A DNA stretch of 39,575 nucleotides from Betaproteobacteria bacterium. Its GTDB lineage: Bacteria > Pseudomonadota > Gammaproteobacteria > Burkholderiales > Ferrovaceae. The notes under the pieces are model-generated. The model saw only the letters and a program-made list of their open reading frames with translations. It did not search any database and was not told where the DNA came from. The number at the start of each line of letters is the position of its first letter. Within the stretch, counting starts at the first letter, position 1. The stretch spans positions 1-39,575 of the forward strand of contig JAGWTQ010000009.1 of the NCBI GenBank assembly GCA_028868905.1. Reading direction: 5' to 3'. A program made the translations under genes and the position numbers. Of this stretch, positions 28,827 through 37,381 are shown in pieces.

Positions 28827-30287
28827 ATGAAGCCGGCCAACGGTCGGACCCCTCCCTCCGACACGTCCCTTGACCCGGAAGACTGGGACGCCTTGCGATC
28901 CCAGGGGCACCGGATGCTCGACGACATGCTGGATTACCTGCAACACTTGCGCACCCGCCCCGTGTGGCAACCCATTCCGCCGGGCGTGCGGGAGCGCTTC
29001 CACGAACCGCTGCCGCAGGATCCGGAAGAACTGGCCGATCTTCACCAACGCTTCATGACCGAAATTCTCCCCTACGCAGTGGGCAACGCCCACCCCGGAT
29101 TCATGGGATGGGTGCATGGCGGCGGCACCGCGGTGGGCATGCTGGCGGAAATGCTGGCGGCCGGACTGAATGCCAACCTGGGCGGCCGCGACCAGGTGCC
29201 GGTTGCAGTCGAACGGCAGATCACAAACTGGATGCGGGATCTGTTCGGATTTCCTGAACGGTCCAGCGGCCTTTTTGTCACGGGCACCTCCATGGCCAAT
29301 TTCATCGCCGTCCTGGTGGCCCGGACCGCCGTGCTGGGTCCCGCTGTCAGGGAAAACGGCGTGGCTGCCGCCACCCGCCCGCTCACTGCCTACGCTTCCG
29401 CCGGCGCCCATGGCTGCATTGCCCAGGCGCTGGATATTTCCGGCCTCGGTTCCGGCGCCCTGCGCCGCATCGCGGTCAACGAACGTTTCCAGATCGACTT
29501 GCAGCAGCTGGAACAGGCCATTCTCGCCGACCGGGAAGCAGGCTTTCAGCCCTTCATGGTGGTGGGAACGGCCGGCACCGTGGATGTAGGCGCGCTGGAC
29601 GACCTGGGAGGGCTGGCGGCCCTGTGCCGCCGCCAGGGGCTGTGGTTCCATGTGGACGGAGCTTTTGGCGCACTCGCGCGGATGTCCCCCGAACTGGCCC
29701 CGCGCGTGGCTGGCATCGAGCTTGCCGACTCCATCGCTTTTGATTTCCACAAATGGGTGCAGGTCCCCTATGATGCCGGTTTCATTCTGGTCCGGGACGA
29801 AACCTTGCATCGGCAGACCTTCGCATCGCCAGCCGCCTACCTCCAGCGGGAAACCCGTGGTGTTGCCGCTGGCTCCCCCTGGCCCTGCGACTATGGCCCC
29901 GACCTCTCGCGAGGCTTCCGGGCCCTGAAAACCTGGTTCACTCTCAAGACTTACGGAACGGCTCGCCTCGGTGCCGTCATCGCACAAACCTGCGCGCTGG
30001 CACGCGACCTGGAAACGCGCATCCGGAAACACCCCGAACTGGAATTGCTGGCCCCGGTGGCCCTCAACATCGTGTGTTTCCGTTACCGCAGCGCTCACCC
30101 TGATGAAACAAATGCACGCCTCGTGGTGGCCCTGCAGGAATCGGGGGTGGCCGTACCGTCAACCACACGCATACGGGGAGTCCTGGCCATCCGCGTGGCC
30201 ATCGTCAATCATCGCACCCGCCTTGAGGACCTCGACCGGCTCTTGAAAGCCGTCCTGGCCTTCGGCGCCAAGGAAGCCCATCAATGA
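28827..30287 (+). CDS. Group II PLP-dependent amino acid decarboxylase
   Basis: 486 residues of the aromatic-L-amino-acid/glutamate decarboxylase family (PLP fold type I). HPGFMGWVHGGGTAVGMLAEMLAAGLNANLGGRD near 88-121 is a family block, GTAGTVDVGALDD near 250-262, Asp277 in HVDGAFGA contacts the PLP pyridine nitrogen and Lys309 in DFHKWVQVPYDAG is the Schiff-base lysine. Substrate is not readable; tyrosine, DOPA, phenylalanine and tryptophan are the usual ones in this group. Starts three bases after the HD-GYP stop and overlaps the next gene by ATGA, so coupling to the ATP-grasp protein is likely. The amine product could be that enzyme's substrate; this is inference. Confidence 0.88.
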   Translation: MKPANGRTPPSDTSLDPEDWDALRSQGHRMLDDMLDYLQHLRTRPVWQPIPPGVRERFHEPLPQDPEELADLHQRFMTEILPYAVGNAHPGFMGWVHGGGTAVGMLAEMLAAGLNANLGGRDQVPVAVERQITNWMRDLFGFPERSSGLFVTGTSMANFIAVLVARTAVLGPAVRENGVAAATRPLTAYASAGAHGCIAQALDISGLGSGALRRIAVNERFQIDLQQLEQAILADREAGFQPFMVVGTAGTVDVGALDDLGGLAALCRRQGLWFHVDGAFGALARMSPELAPRVAGIELADSIAFDFHKWVQVPYDAGFILVRDETLHRQTFASPAAYLQRETRGVAAGSPWPCDYGPDLSRGFRALKTWFTLKTYGTARLGAVIAQTCALARDLETRIRKHPELELLAPVALNIVCFRYRSAHPDETNARLVVALQESGVAVPSTTRIRGVLAIRVAIVNHRTRLEDLDRLLKAVLAFGAKEAHQ

Positions 30288-31492
30288 CTCCGGAATTTCA
30301 TGGCATGGCGGCTCTGATGACCCAGGCCTTCCGCGGCGTCGACCTCACGCCCATCGGCAACGAGTTGATCGAACGTGCGGGAAAACATCCCGGCGTTGAA
30401 AGTGCAGCCACGTTGCTGGACTTATCGATTCTGCTGCACCTGAAAGGAAGCCATGACATTGCCCTGAGCGTGCAGGCACAAGCGTTGCAATTGCGCCAGA
30501 TCTACACCCTGCCCGCCGCCCGGGAGCCTTCCATCCGCCTCCTGGCCTTCATGACGCCGGGAGACCTGTCGGCCAACACGCCGCTGGAATTCCTGGCACA
30601 AGGCTCCGACATCGAACTCACGCTGCTTTATTTGTCGCCCACTCTGCCCTTCCCTCAGCAGGTTCCCGAACACGATGTGGCTTTTGTGGCCGTGGGCGAA
30701 TCGGAATCCAGTCAGCCGTTGCTGCGCGCGTTGTCCGAGCTGGCAAAAATCTGGCCTCGCCCTGTGCTCAATGCGCCTGAACACATCGCACGCTTGTCGC
30801 GCAGTGAAGTGAGCCGGTTGCTGTCCGATGCCCCAGGTGTTGCCATTCCCCATGCCGCCCGTATCTCGCGGGAGCAACTGCAACGGCTTGCCGCCGGCGA
30901 AAACCTGGCGGGCATGCTGCCGGACGCCTCAGGCTACCCCATCATCGTGCGGCCGCTCGATTCGCATGCCGGGAAAGGCCTGATCAAGGCGGAAGCCGCC
31001 GAATCGCTGGTTAGCTATCTCGAAGTTCATTCCGAACCCGAGTTTTTCGTGGCGCGTTTTGTGGACTACCGGGGAGACGACGGGCTCTTCCGAAAATACC
31101 GCATCGTGCTGATCGACGGAAAACCTTACGCCAGCCACATGGCGCTTTCCGATCACTGGATGATCCATTACCTGAACGGAGGAATGACGGAGTCGGCCGA
31201 AAAGCGTGCAGAAGAAGCACTCTTCATGGAACGGTTCGATACCGGCTTTGCAGCGCGTCACAAACAGGCCCTGGAAGCCATCCATGAGCGCATGGGTCTG
31301 GACTACCTGGTGATAGACTGTGCGGAAACCTGCGACGGTGAGCTTCTGGTCTTCGAAGTGGACAGCAGTGCCGTGGTTCATGCCATGGACCCTGAAGACC
31401 TGTTTCCCTACAAACGACCCCAAATGGAAAAGGTGTTTTCCGCCTTCAAGGCCCTGCTGCAAAAGACAGCGGCCCGTCCATGTCTGACCTGA
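30284..31492 (+). CDS. ATP-grasp domain protein with TPR-like N-terminus
   Basis: 402 residues. Residues about 35-75 (VESAATLLDLSILLHLKGSHDIALSVQAQALQLRQIY) look like a helical TPR-type repeat. The ATP-grasp region spans about 170-395: GYPIIVRPLDSHAGKGLIKAE at 217-237 supplies the nucleotide-binding strand and glycine loop (Arg223 in place of the common Lys), DGLFRKYRIVLIDGKPYASHMAL follows, and the metal-binding acidic residues are likely Asp345 and Glu358 in LLVFEVDSSAVVHAMDP. ATP-grasp enzymes usually form amide or thioester bonds through acyl-phosphates. No specific substrate is recognised; ligation of an amino acid to the amine made by the upstream decarboxylase is a guess from context. 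Overlaps neighbours by 4 and 13 bases. Confidence 0.8.
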   Translation: MTPEFHGMAALMTQAFRGVDLTPIGNELIERAGKHPGVESAATLLDLSILLHLKGSHDIALSVQAQALQLRQIYTLPAAREPSIRLLAFMTPGDLSANTPLEFLAQGSDIELTLLYLSPTLPFPQQVPEHDVAFVAVGESESSQPLLRALSELAKIWPRPVLNAPEHIARLSRSEVSRLLSDAPGVAIPHAARISREQLQRLAAGENLAGMLPDASGYPIIVRPLDSHAGKGLIKAEAAESLVSYLEVHSEPEFFVARFVDYRGDDGLFRKYRIVLIDGKPYASHMALSDHWMIHYLNGGMTESAEKRAEEALFMERFDTGFAARHKQALEAIHERMGLDYLVIDCAETCDGELLVFEVDSSAVVHAMDPEDLFPYKRPQMEKVFSAFKALLQKTAARPCLT

Positions 31493-32859
31493 CCAGCCTG
31501 TGGCTGACGAAAGACGGCGACGCCCGCATCGCCGTCGATCCCGCAACCGGCCGCAATCCCTACGGCTGCCCGCCCAAACCTGACCCCGCCCTGCTGGACT
31601 TCGGCTCCGCAACGGCTTCTGTCATCTCCGAAACGGCCTTTGCTGCCGCGGACCGTTTGCGCCACCTTCTCCTGCCTGCAGGTCGGGCCGTTCCGGACAT
31701 GGCTGACCTGTACCGTGAAACGGCCCGCATCGGCGACGAGCTGCTCCACCTTTGCGGCCTGCCTGCCCGTGAAGGCGTCAGGGTTTTTCTCACGGCATCC
31801 GGCACGGACGCCCATCGCCTGGCCTCTGAATGGACCTGGGCCGCTTCCGACAGGCCACCGTGCATCCTGGCCATGGAACCGAACGAGTCGGGACGGGGCG
31901 TGCCGGAAGCCCTGTCCGCACCCTGCCATGGAACGCTGCTGCCCATTCGGGTGCGCGACGACAGCGGCCTGTTGCGCCCGCAAGCAGCGGTCGATGACGA
32001 TGTCCTTGCCGCAGCCCGTCAGGCCTTTTCCGAACACCGTCCGTTTTTTGCCGTGCTCACCGACGTGAGCAAGACGGGACTTGTGGCACCTCGCAGGGCG
32101 GTGCTGCGGGAACTGGAACGACACCTCGGGCAACCCGTTCCGGTGCTGGTGGATGCCAGCCAGTTCCGGCTCGCGCCCGACTCCCTGAAAGCCTACCTGG
32201 ACCAGGGCGACCTGGTGGCACTGACCGGATCGAAATTCGTCGGCGGGCCGTCTTTCTCCGGCGCCCTCCTGGTCCCGCGCAATTTTCCGGCGCATTTGTC
32301 CATACCGCCTTTGTCACCGCTGCCGCTGGGGCAGCTACTGCGATGGGAAGCCGCCCTGGCTGAGCTGCGGCAATTCAGGGCACTTCCGGAAAACGACGTC
32401 CGGGATTTTTTTGGGAAATTTGCATCGGCAGTGACGGCTCACATCGCGCATCATCCCCAACTGGAAGCGTTGCCTTCCGGAGCGCCAAGCAGAGACCTGC
32501 CAGCGGAAAGCCCGGAGTGGGACAGTCTGCCAACGATTTTCCCCTTTCTGCTGAGCCATCCGGGAACGCAGGCCAGCGACCTGCTGGTGCCGCAGGAGAT
32601 GCAGGCCGTGTTTCGCCGCCTGCCCGAAATCCGTTCATCCGGTGCGGAAGGTGCAATACGCGGCCGGTTGGGGCAGCCGGTGGACTGCGGCTTGCGTCAC
32701 AACAAACCCATAAGCGCGCTGCGGCTGTGCGTCAGCGCCCGTCATGCGGTCCACGCAGTCAACAACGGGCCCCGGGGTGTGGAACAGGTGGTGGCTCAGG
32801 CCTGCGCCGTTCTGGACGAAGCGGCGAGAATCGCCGGAAGGATCAGGGAGAAACCCTGA
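31480..32859 (+). CDS. PLP-dependent (fold type I) enzyme of unknown function
   Basis: 459 residues with fold-type-I landmarks of the aminotransferase class V/cysteine-desulfurase-like group: the phosphate-binding turn ASGTDAHRL near 107-115, Asp225 in VLVDASQFRL for the pyridine nitrogen, and Lys252 in ALTGSKFVGGPSF as probable Schiff-base lysine. The rest does not match a subfamily I can name, and no active-site Cys loop typical of desulfurases is seen. It begins inside the ATP-grasp gene (13-base overlap), the tightest coupling in the run. Its 3' end overlaps convergent flgA by 17 bases. It may act on the product of the decarboxylase/ATP-grasp pair; aminotransferase, lyase or retro-aldol chemistry are all possible. 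Confidence 0.72.
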   Translation: MSDLTSLWLTKDGDARIAVDPATGRNPYGCPPKPDPALLDFGSATASVISETAFAAADRLRHLLLPAGRAVPDMADLYRETARIGDELLHLCGLPAREGVRVFLTASGTDAHRLASEWTWAASDRPPCILAMEPNESGRGVPEALSAPCHGTLLPIRVRDDSGLLRPQAAVDDDVLAAARQAFSEHRPFFAVLTDVSKTGLVAPRRAVLRELERHLGQPVPVLVDASQFRLAPDSLKAYLDQGDLVALTGSKFVGGPSFSGALLVPRNFPAHLSIPPLSPLPLGQLLRWEAALAELRQFRALPENDVRDFFGKFASAVTAHIAHHPQLEALPSGAPSRDLPAESPEWDSLPTIFPFLLSHPGTQASDLLVPQEMQAVFRRLPEIRSSGAEGAIRGRLGQPVDCGLRHNKPISALRLCVSARHAVHAVNNGPRGVEQVVAQACAVLDEAARIAGRIREKP

Positions 32860-33535
32860 CGAGACCGTTGCCGTAAGCCGTGCCGGCAACCAGCCGGCCG
32901 GAAGCGGTCCGGATCTGGACACTCTGCCCTTCGGCCGCGTTGCCCATGGCCTGTCCGTCGGTACTGATCCTGAAACCGTTGCCTTCCACCCGGACCTGGA
33001 CGCTTTGCCCCTGGCGTATGGCATAAGGATCTCGCAGCATGTCCCGGCGCAGCACCTGCCCCGCCCCGAGCCCCTGCTTGACCACCTTGCCAATGGCCTG
33101 GGACGGATCCGTCAGGATGTCGGGCCGGGTTGCCTCGCCGTTTTGTTCCGCGATGTCATCGGCTGACAGGACTTTTTCGGCAGACAAAGGTTTGCGCGCC
33201 ACCAGCATGACGGTGCGAAGCGTCACCTGCACGGGCACGTAAATGGTCCAGGGGGCACCGGTGTCAGGTTTGGCGCAGCGAATACCAACGGAACCGTGCC
33301 CCAGGAGATGGCCGCCAGGCGGAATAAAGGGCTCCGGCGTGGGGCAGGAAGCCAGGTTCAGCCGGGGATCCAGGTGCTCCACCGAAATGACGGCCTTGCC
33401 GGGAAAGGAGCGGATCTGCCCCTGGACGAAATCGGTTACCGTCCGCAGCAGGGCTTCCTGGTCCTGCCCCCCTTCCGGAAAGGCGGAAAAACTGGCCAGC
33501 ACGAGCAGGCCGGATATCCATCGCATCGATTTCAT
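32843..33535 (-). CDS. flgA: Flagellar P-ring assembly chaperone FlgA
   Basis: Periplasmic chaperone needed for polymerisation of FlgI into the P-ring. From ATG 33535 the protein has 230 residues; the track starts at a TTG five codons earlier, and ATG 33526 is also possible. MKSMRWISGLLVLASFSAFPEG is a Sec signal peptide. The mature part has VTLRTVMLVARKPLSAEKVLSADDI (SAF-like domain), IGKVVKQGLGAGQVLRRDML and a C-terminal QGQSVQVRVEGNGFRISTDGQAMGNAAEGQSVQIRTASGR, all standard for FlgA. Divergent from flgB, as in many bacteria. Its stop codon lies inside the end of the convergent PLP gene. Confidence 0.95.
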   Translation of the reverse strand: MKSMRWISGLLVLASFSAFPEGGQDQEALLRTVTDFVQGQIRSFPGKAVISVEHLDPRLNLASCPTPEPFIPPGGHLLGHGSVGIRCAKPDTGAPWTIYVPVQVTLRTVMLVARKPLSAEKVLSADDIAEQNGEATRPDILTDPSQAIGKVVKQGLGAGQVLRRDMLRDPYAIRQGQSVQVRVEGNGFRISTDGQAMGNAAEGQSVQIRTASGRLVAGTAYGNGLVRVSP

Positions 33536-33686
33536 GGGCGCTATTGTCAATCCCGCCGGCCCGGTTAGGGAAGCTCTTTAAGTGCGGAATTGAACCCTTA
33601 TCCTGCCCCTAATCAGATGATTCCCGCGGCGGTCGCTTCATTACCATGATCTGACCTATCTCCAGATGGACCCCGGGACCGTTTCA
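33536..33686. promoter_or_regulatory. Divergent flgA/flgB control region
   Basis: About 150 bases separate the two start codons. A TTGAAC at 33590-33595 has no well-placed -10, and I found no clear sigma-28 (TAAA-N15-GCCGATAA) or sigma-54 (TGGCAC-N5-TTGC) promoter, nor an obvious FlhDC box. The promoters must be here by position, but the sequence does not identify the sigma factor. Confidence 0.4.
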
Positions 33687-34091
33687 ATGACCAGCAGAAT
33701 CGATCAGGCGCTTCAGTTTCAGCAAACGGCATTGCGCCTGAGGGAAGCGCGCCAGGAGCTGATCGCCTCCAACATCGCCAATGCGGACACCCCAAAGTAT
33801 CAGGCGCGGGACATCGATTTCGCCAGCGCCCTTCAAAATGCTCTCAGCGGCCAAACCCAGGCAGTGCCCATGACCACCGGCGCATCGCAGCATCTGGGCG
33901 GAAGCAGCAGCGCATCGGTGCAGGGCGCTCCCTTGCTCTACCGCAGCGTGGTGCAACCCAGCGCGGACGGCAACACCGTCGACATGAATGTGGAACGCGC
34001 CCAGTTCGCCGAAAACACCATTCGCCACGAAGCGAGCCTCAAGTTCGTGAGCCAGCAGATCAAAGACATTTTGACGGTCCTCCAAGGGTAA
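33687..34091 (+). CDS. flgB: Flagellar proximal rod protein FlgB
   Basis: Proximal rod subunit exported by the flagellar type III apparatus. ATG 33687 gives 134 residues starting MTSRIDQALQFQQTALRLREARQELIASNIANADTPKYQARDIDF, which lines up with the enteric FlgB start; the track opens seven codons upstream at 33666, also an ATG and not ruled out. The N-terminal SNIANADTP motif and the C-terminal helix (IRHEASLKFVSQQIKDILTVLQG) form the coiled coil of rod/hook proteins. First gene of the flgBCDEFGHI run. Confidence 0.95.
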   Translation: MTSRIDQALQFQQTALRLREARQELIASNIANADTPKYQARDIDFASALQNALSGQTQAVPMTTGASQHLGGSSSASVQGAPLLYRSVVQPSADGNTVDMNVERAQFAENTIRHEASLKFVSQQIKDILTVLQG

Positions 34092-34097
34092 TCGCTC

Positions 34098-34502
34098 ATG
34101 TCCCTGTTCAACATACTGAATATCGCGGGATCCGCCCTGACGGCCCAGTCCGAGCGGCTGAACGTGGTGGCGAGCAATCTCGCCAACGCCGACAGCGCCA
34201 CCGGTGCCGATGGGCAACCCTACCGCGCCAAGCAGGTGGTTTTCAGCGCCGTGCCCCTGCCGGGGCAAGCCGGTACTGCCGTCCAGGTGCAAGGCGTCGT
34301 GAATGACCCCACGCCCATGAAAACCGTCTATGACCCCAGCAACCCCCTGGCGGACAAGGATGGTTACGTCACCATGCCCAACGTCAACGTGGTGGAAGAA
34401 ATGGTCAACATGATTTCGGCTTCACGCTCTTACCAGAACAACGTCGAGGTGATGAACACGTCGAACACACTGCTGCTCAAGACCCTCACCATCGGACAAT
34501 AG
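34098..34502 (+). CDS. flgC: Flagellar proximal rod protein FlgC
   Basis: 134 residues. N-terminal [33 protein letters not shown] and C-terminal [39 protein letters not shown] are the conserved rod-protein helices; the central part includes [23 protein letters not shown], a clear FlgC mark. Secreted through the flagellar export gate without a cleaved signal. Six bases after flgB, with AAGGGT as ribosome site. Confidence 0.97.
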   Translation: MSLFNILNIAGSALTAQSERLNVVASNLANADSATGADGQPYRAKQVVFSAVPLPGQAGTAVQVQGVVNDPTPMKTVYDPSNPLADKDGYVTMPNVNVVEEMVNMISASRSYQNNVEVMNTSNTLLLKTLTIGQ

Positions 34503-34513
34503 GAATACACGCC

Positions 34514-35233
34514 ATGAGTGCCGTAACTCCCACCGTCAATCCTACCGCAAACCTCATTGCATCCCTCAACAGCGCCAACAGCTCGGTTGCGGGTTCCGGC
34601 AGCTCCACTTCAAGCAGCACAGCCGCTGCCTCCAGTGCCGCCGGACTGCAGGACAGTTTCATGACGCTGCTGGTGACCCAGCTGCAGAATCAGGACCCGC
34701 TCAATCCCATGGACAGCGGCCAGATGACTTCCCAGCTGGCCCAGATCAGCACCGTGGACGGCATCAACAAACTCAACGCCACGCTGCAGGCCCTCAATAC
34801 CAGCATGTCCAGCAGTCAGTCCATGTCCGCGGCCACCAGCCTGATCGGGCACAACGTGCTGGTTCCGGGCTCCACCATCAGCCTGGCTTCCGGCAGTACG
34901 GCAACGGCCGGAGTGCAACTCAGCCAGGGGGTGGACACCCTCACGGTGACCATTCAGGACAGCGCGGGCAATACCGTGCGCACCCTGAACCTGGGTGCCC
35001 AGAAAGCCGGGGTGCTGCCCGTCACATGGGACGGCCTGACCAATTCGGGCGCCAGCGCCGGCGCAGGCTCCTACACCGTGACTGCCACGGCAACCCAGGG
35101 GGGCAATAACATCCCCGTCACCACGTTGTCTTACGGCACCGTTGATTCGGTTTCGCTCGGTTCGCAGGGGGCATCCCTCAATGTCGGGACTTTGGGTGCC
35201 GTCAGTCTTTCTTCAGTAGCCATGGTCAAGTAA
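34514..35233 (+). CDS. flgD: Flagellar hook-capping protein FlgD
   Basis: Scaffold cap that drives polymerisation of FlgE hook subunits and is later replaced by HAP1. The 239 residues have the conserved QDSFMTLLVTQLQNQDPLNPMDSGQMTSQLAQISTVDGINKLN at about 45-90, followed by a FlgD tudor-like/Ig-like region (VLPVTWDGLTNSGASAGAGSYTVTATAT). Residues about 18-44 are a Ser/Ala/Thr-rich low-complexity linker, longer than in enteric FlgD. AGGAAT precedes the start. Confidence 0.96.
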   Translation: MSAVTPTVNPTANLIASLNSANSSVAGSGSSTSSSTAAASSAAGLQDSFMTLLVTQLQNQDPLNPMDSGQMTSQLAQISTVDGINKLNATLQALNTSMSSSQSMSAATSLIGHNVLVPGSTISLASGSTATAGVQLSQGVDTLTVTIQDSAGNTVRTLNLGAQKAGVLPVTWDGLTNSGASAGAGSYTVTATATQGGNNIPVTTLSYGTVDSVSLGSQGASLNVGTLGAVSLSSVAMVK

Positions 35234-35245
35234 CAGGGGAGAAAC

Positions 35246-36553
35246 ATGGGATTTCAACAAGCTTTGAGCGGACTGGACGCATCCACCAGCCAACTGGACG
35301 CCATCGGCAACAACATCGCCAACGCCAACACCGTGGGCTTCAAGGCCTCCACCACGCAGTTCGCGGACGTGTTTGCCGCTTCCCTGAACGGGGCAGGAAC
35401 CAACCAGACGGGTATCGGGACCCGAGTTTCCGCGATCACGCAGAATTTTGCCCAGGGCAACATCACGGCCTCCAACAATTCGCTCGACATGGCCGTCAAT
35501 GGACAGGGCTTTTTCCGCATGAGCCAGAACGGCAGCATTTCCTACAGCCGCGAAGGCCAGTTCCAGCTGGACAAAAACGGCTACCTGACCAACGCCCAGG
35601 GGCTGCAGGTGACCGGCTACCAAGCCGATACCAACGGCAAGATCGTGGCCGCAACGCCGGTACCACTCACCATTCCCACAGCCAACCTGAGCCCGAGCGC
35701 CACCGCCAATGCCGTGGTGGGACTCAATCTGGATGCCACCAGCACCACGCCCACCGGCACCACGTTCAATCCGCTGGATCCCACCACGTTCAACAATTCC
35801 ACCTCGCTGACCATTTATGACAGCCTGGGCAACAGCCACATCGCCACGCTTTATTTTTCGCTCGACAAGCCAGCCAACACCACGGCCACGACCGCAAACC
35901 CGTCCGTCACAGCCACCTGGAGCACTTTCCTCACGGTGGACGGCACCACAGTCAATCTGGCCACGCCCTTGACGGGGGGAGCGCAGACCTCGGCCATTGC
36001 CACGTTGGGGTTCACCTCAAGCGGCTCCCTGGTCTATCCGCCGGCAGCCTCGCCGCTGAAATTAGGACAGCTCCAGGTTTCGGTGCCGCTCACGAACGGC
36101 GCCAACACGCCCCAGAAACTGACCCTGGATTTTTCTGCAACCTCCCAGTATGGCGCGCCCTTCGGCGTCAACCAGCTTTCCCAGGACGGTTTCACTTCGG
36201 GTCAGCTGAGCGGCTTCAGCACCAGCGCAGACGGGGTCATCCAGGGCCGTTATTCCAACGGACAGTCCAAGGACCTGGGCCAGATCGTCCTGGCCAATTT
36301 CACTGCTCCACAAGGGCTGGAACCCCTGGGCAACGGCCAGTGGGCTGAATCCACCGCGTCGGGTTCCGCCCTGGTGGGTGCGCCTTCCACGGGCAACCTG
36401 GGCGTCATCCAGGCGGGAGCCACCGAAGCGTCCAACGTGAACCTGACCACGGAACTCGTGGACATGATCACGGCCCAGCGGGATTACCAGGCCAATGCTC
36501 AGGCCATCAAAACCGAAGACCAGATCCAGCAGACCCTGGTCAACCTGAGATAA
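35246..36553 (+). CDS. flgE: Flagellar hook protein FlgE
   Basis: Main hook subunit, 435 residues. N-terminal MGFQQALSGLDASTSQLDAIGNNIANANTVGFKAS and C-terminal SNVNLTTELVDMITAQRDYQANAQAIKTEDQIQQTLVNLR are the D0 helices; SLDMAVNGQGFFRM and SISYSREGQFQLDKNGYLTNAQGLQVTGY are hook-family blocks. The central Thr/Ser/Asn-rich region (about 145-280) is the variable surface domain. Strong ribosome site GGGGAG upstream; 12 bases after flgD. Confidence 0.97.
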   Translation: MGFQQALSGLDASTSQLDAIGNNIANANTVGFKASTTQFADVFAASLNGAGTNQTGIGTRVSAITQNFAQGNITASNNSLDMAVNGQGFFRMSQNGSISYSREGQFQLDKNGYLTNAQGLQVTGYQADTNGKIVAATPVPLTIPTANLSPSATANAVVGLNLDATSTTPTGTTFNPLDPTTFNNSTSLTIYDSLGNSHIATLYFSLDKPANTTATTANPSVTATWSTFLTVDGTTVNLATPLTGGAQTSAIATLGFTSSGSLVYPPAASPLKLGQLQVSVPLTNGANTPQKLTLDFSATSQYGAPFGVNQLSQDGFTSGQLSGFSTSADGVIQGRYSNGQSKDLGQIVLANFTAPQGLEPLGNGQWAESTASGSALVGAPSTGNLGVIQAGATEASNVNLTTELVDMITAQRDYQANAQAIKTEDQIQQTLVNLR

Positions 36554-36566
36554 AGCCCGAGCTGCC

Positions 36567-37337
36567 ATGGATCGCCTGATCTACACGGCCATGACTGGCG
36601 CTTCCCATATCCTGGAGCGCCAGTCCGCGTTGTCTTCGAATCTTGCAAACGTCAATACCACGGCCTACAAAGGCGGCATCAACGCATTCAAGGCCATCCC
36701 CCTCAACGGGGAAGGGGCCCAGACCCGCACGTTCGTGACCAACTCCACCGTGGGATACGATTTCACGCCCGGCGCCTTGCAACGCACGGGCCGCTCCCTG
36801 GACGTGGGGCTGAACGGCAAAGGCTGGATTGCGGTGCTGTTGCCTGATGGCAGCGAAGCCTACACCCGGGACGGAAACCTGCAGGTTTCAGCCAACGGCA
36901 TCCTGCAGACCCATTCCGGCTATCCGGTCATCGATGACACGGGTCAGCCCGGCCCTCCCGGCCAGATCGCCATTCCGGCCGACAGCCAGGTCACCGTCGG
37001 CTCCGATGGAACGATATCCACAGTGCCCACGGGAGTGACTTCCAGCGCGCCCTCCCAGGTCACCACTGTCGGCCGCCTGAAACTGGTGAACCCTCCGGAA
37101 AGCCAGCTGGTCCGGGGCCAGGATGGCCTGTTCCGGACGCAAAGTGGAAAGCCGGCGCCACCTGATTCCAATGTCACGGTCACGCCCAACAGCCTGGAAG
37201 GCAGCAACGTCAACGCCATTGGCGCCATGGTGGACATGATCTCCATCGCGCGACAGTTCGAAATGCAGATGCAAATGCTGAAAACGGCAGCCGACGATTC
37301 GCAGCAGGCCAGCCAGTTGCTCAATATCACGGGATAA
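36567..37337 (+). CDS. flgF: Flagellar proximal rod protein FlgF
   Basis: 256 residues, [45 protein letters not shown] at the start, the family pattern of FlgF (MDR.IY.AM.GA). [15 protein letters not shown] and the C-terminal [40 protein letters not shown] are the other conserved parts. Rod subunit linking FlgB/C to FlgG. Thirteen bases after flgE. Confidence 0.96.
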   Translation: MDRLIYTAMTGASHILERQSALSSNLANVNTTAYKGGINAFKAIPLNGEGAQTRTFVTNSTVGYDFTPGALQRTGRSLDVGLNGKGWIAVLLPDGSEAYTRDGNLQVSANGILQTHSGYPVIDDTGQPGPPGQIAIPADSQVTVGSDGTISTVPTGVTSSAPSQVTTVGRLKLVNPPESQLVRGQDGLFRTQSGKPAPPDSNVTVTPNSLEGSNVNAIGAMVDMISIARQFEMQMQMLKTAADDSQQASQLLNITG

Positions 37338-37381
37338 CGCCGGACCAGGCCCCCCCTCTCAAACTTAAGGAACTACAGGCC

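Noticed and set aside
27402-30098. An 898-codon open frame on the minus strand across the cheB-like, HD-GYP and decarboxylase genes
   Set aside because: Three plus-strand proteins with intact catalytic motifs cover the same bases. The antisense translation shows no recognisable domain and is rich in Gly, His, Gln and Arg as expected for a GC-rich codon-bias shadow.
33536-33686. Sigma-28 or sigma-54 promoter for the flagellar genes
   Set aside because: No segment matched either consensus with correct spacing; only scattered partial matches were seen.
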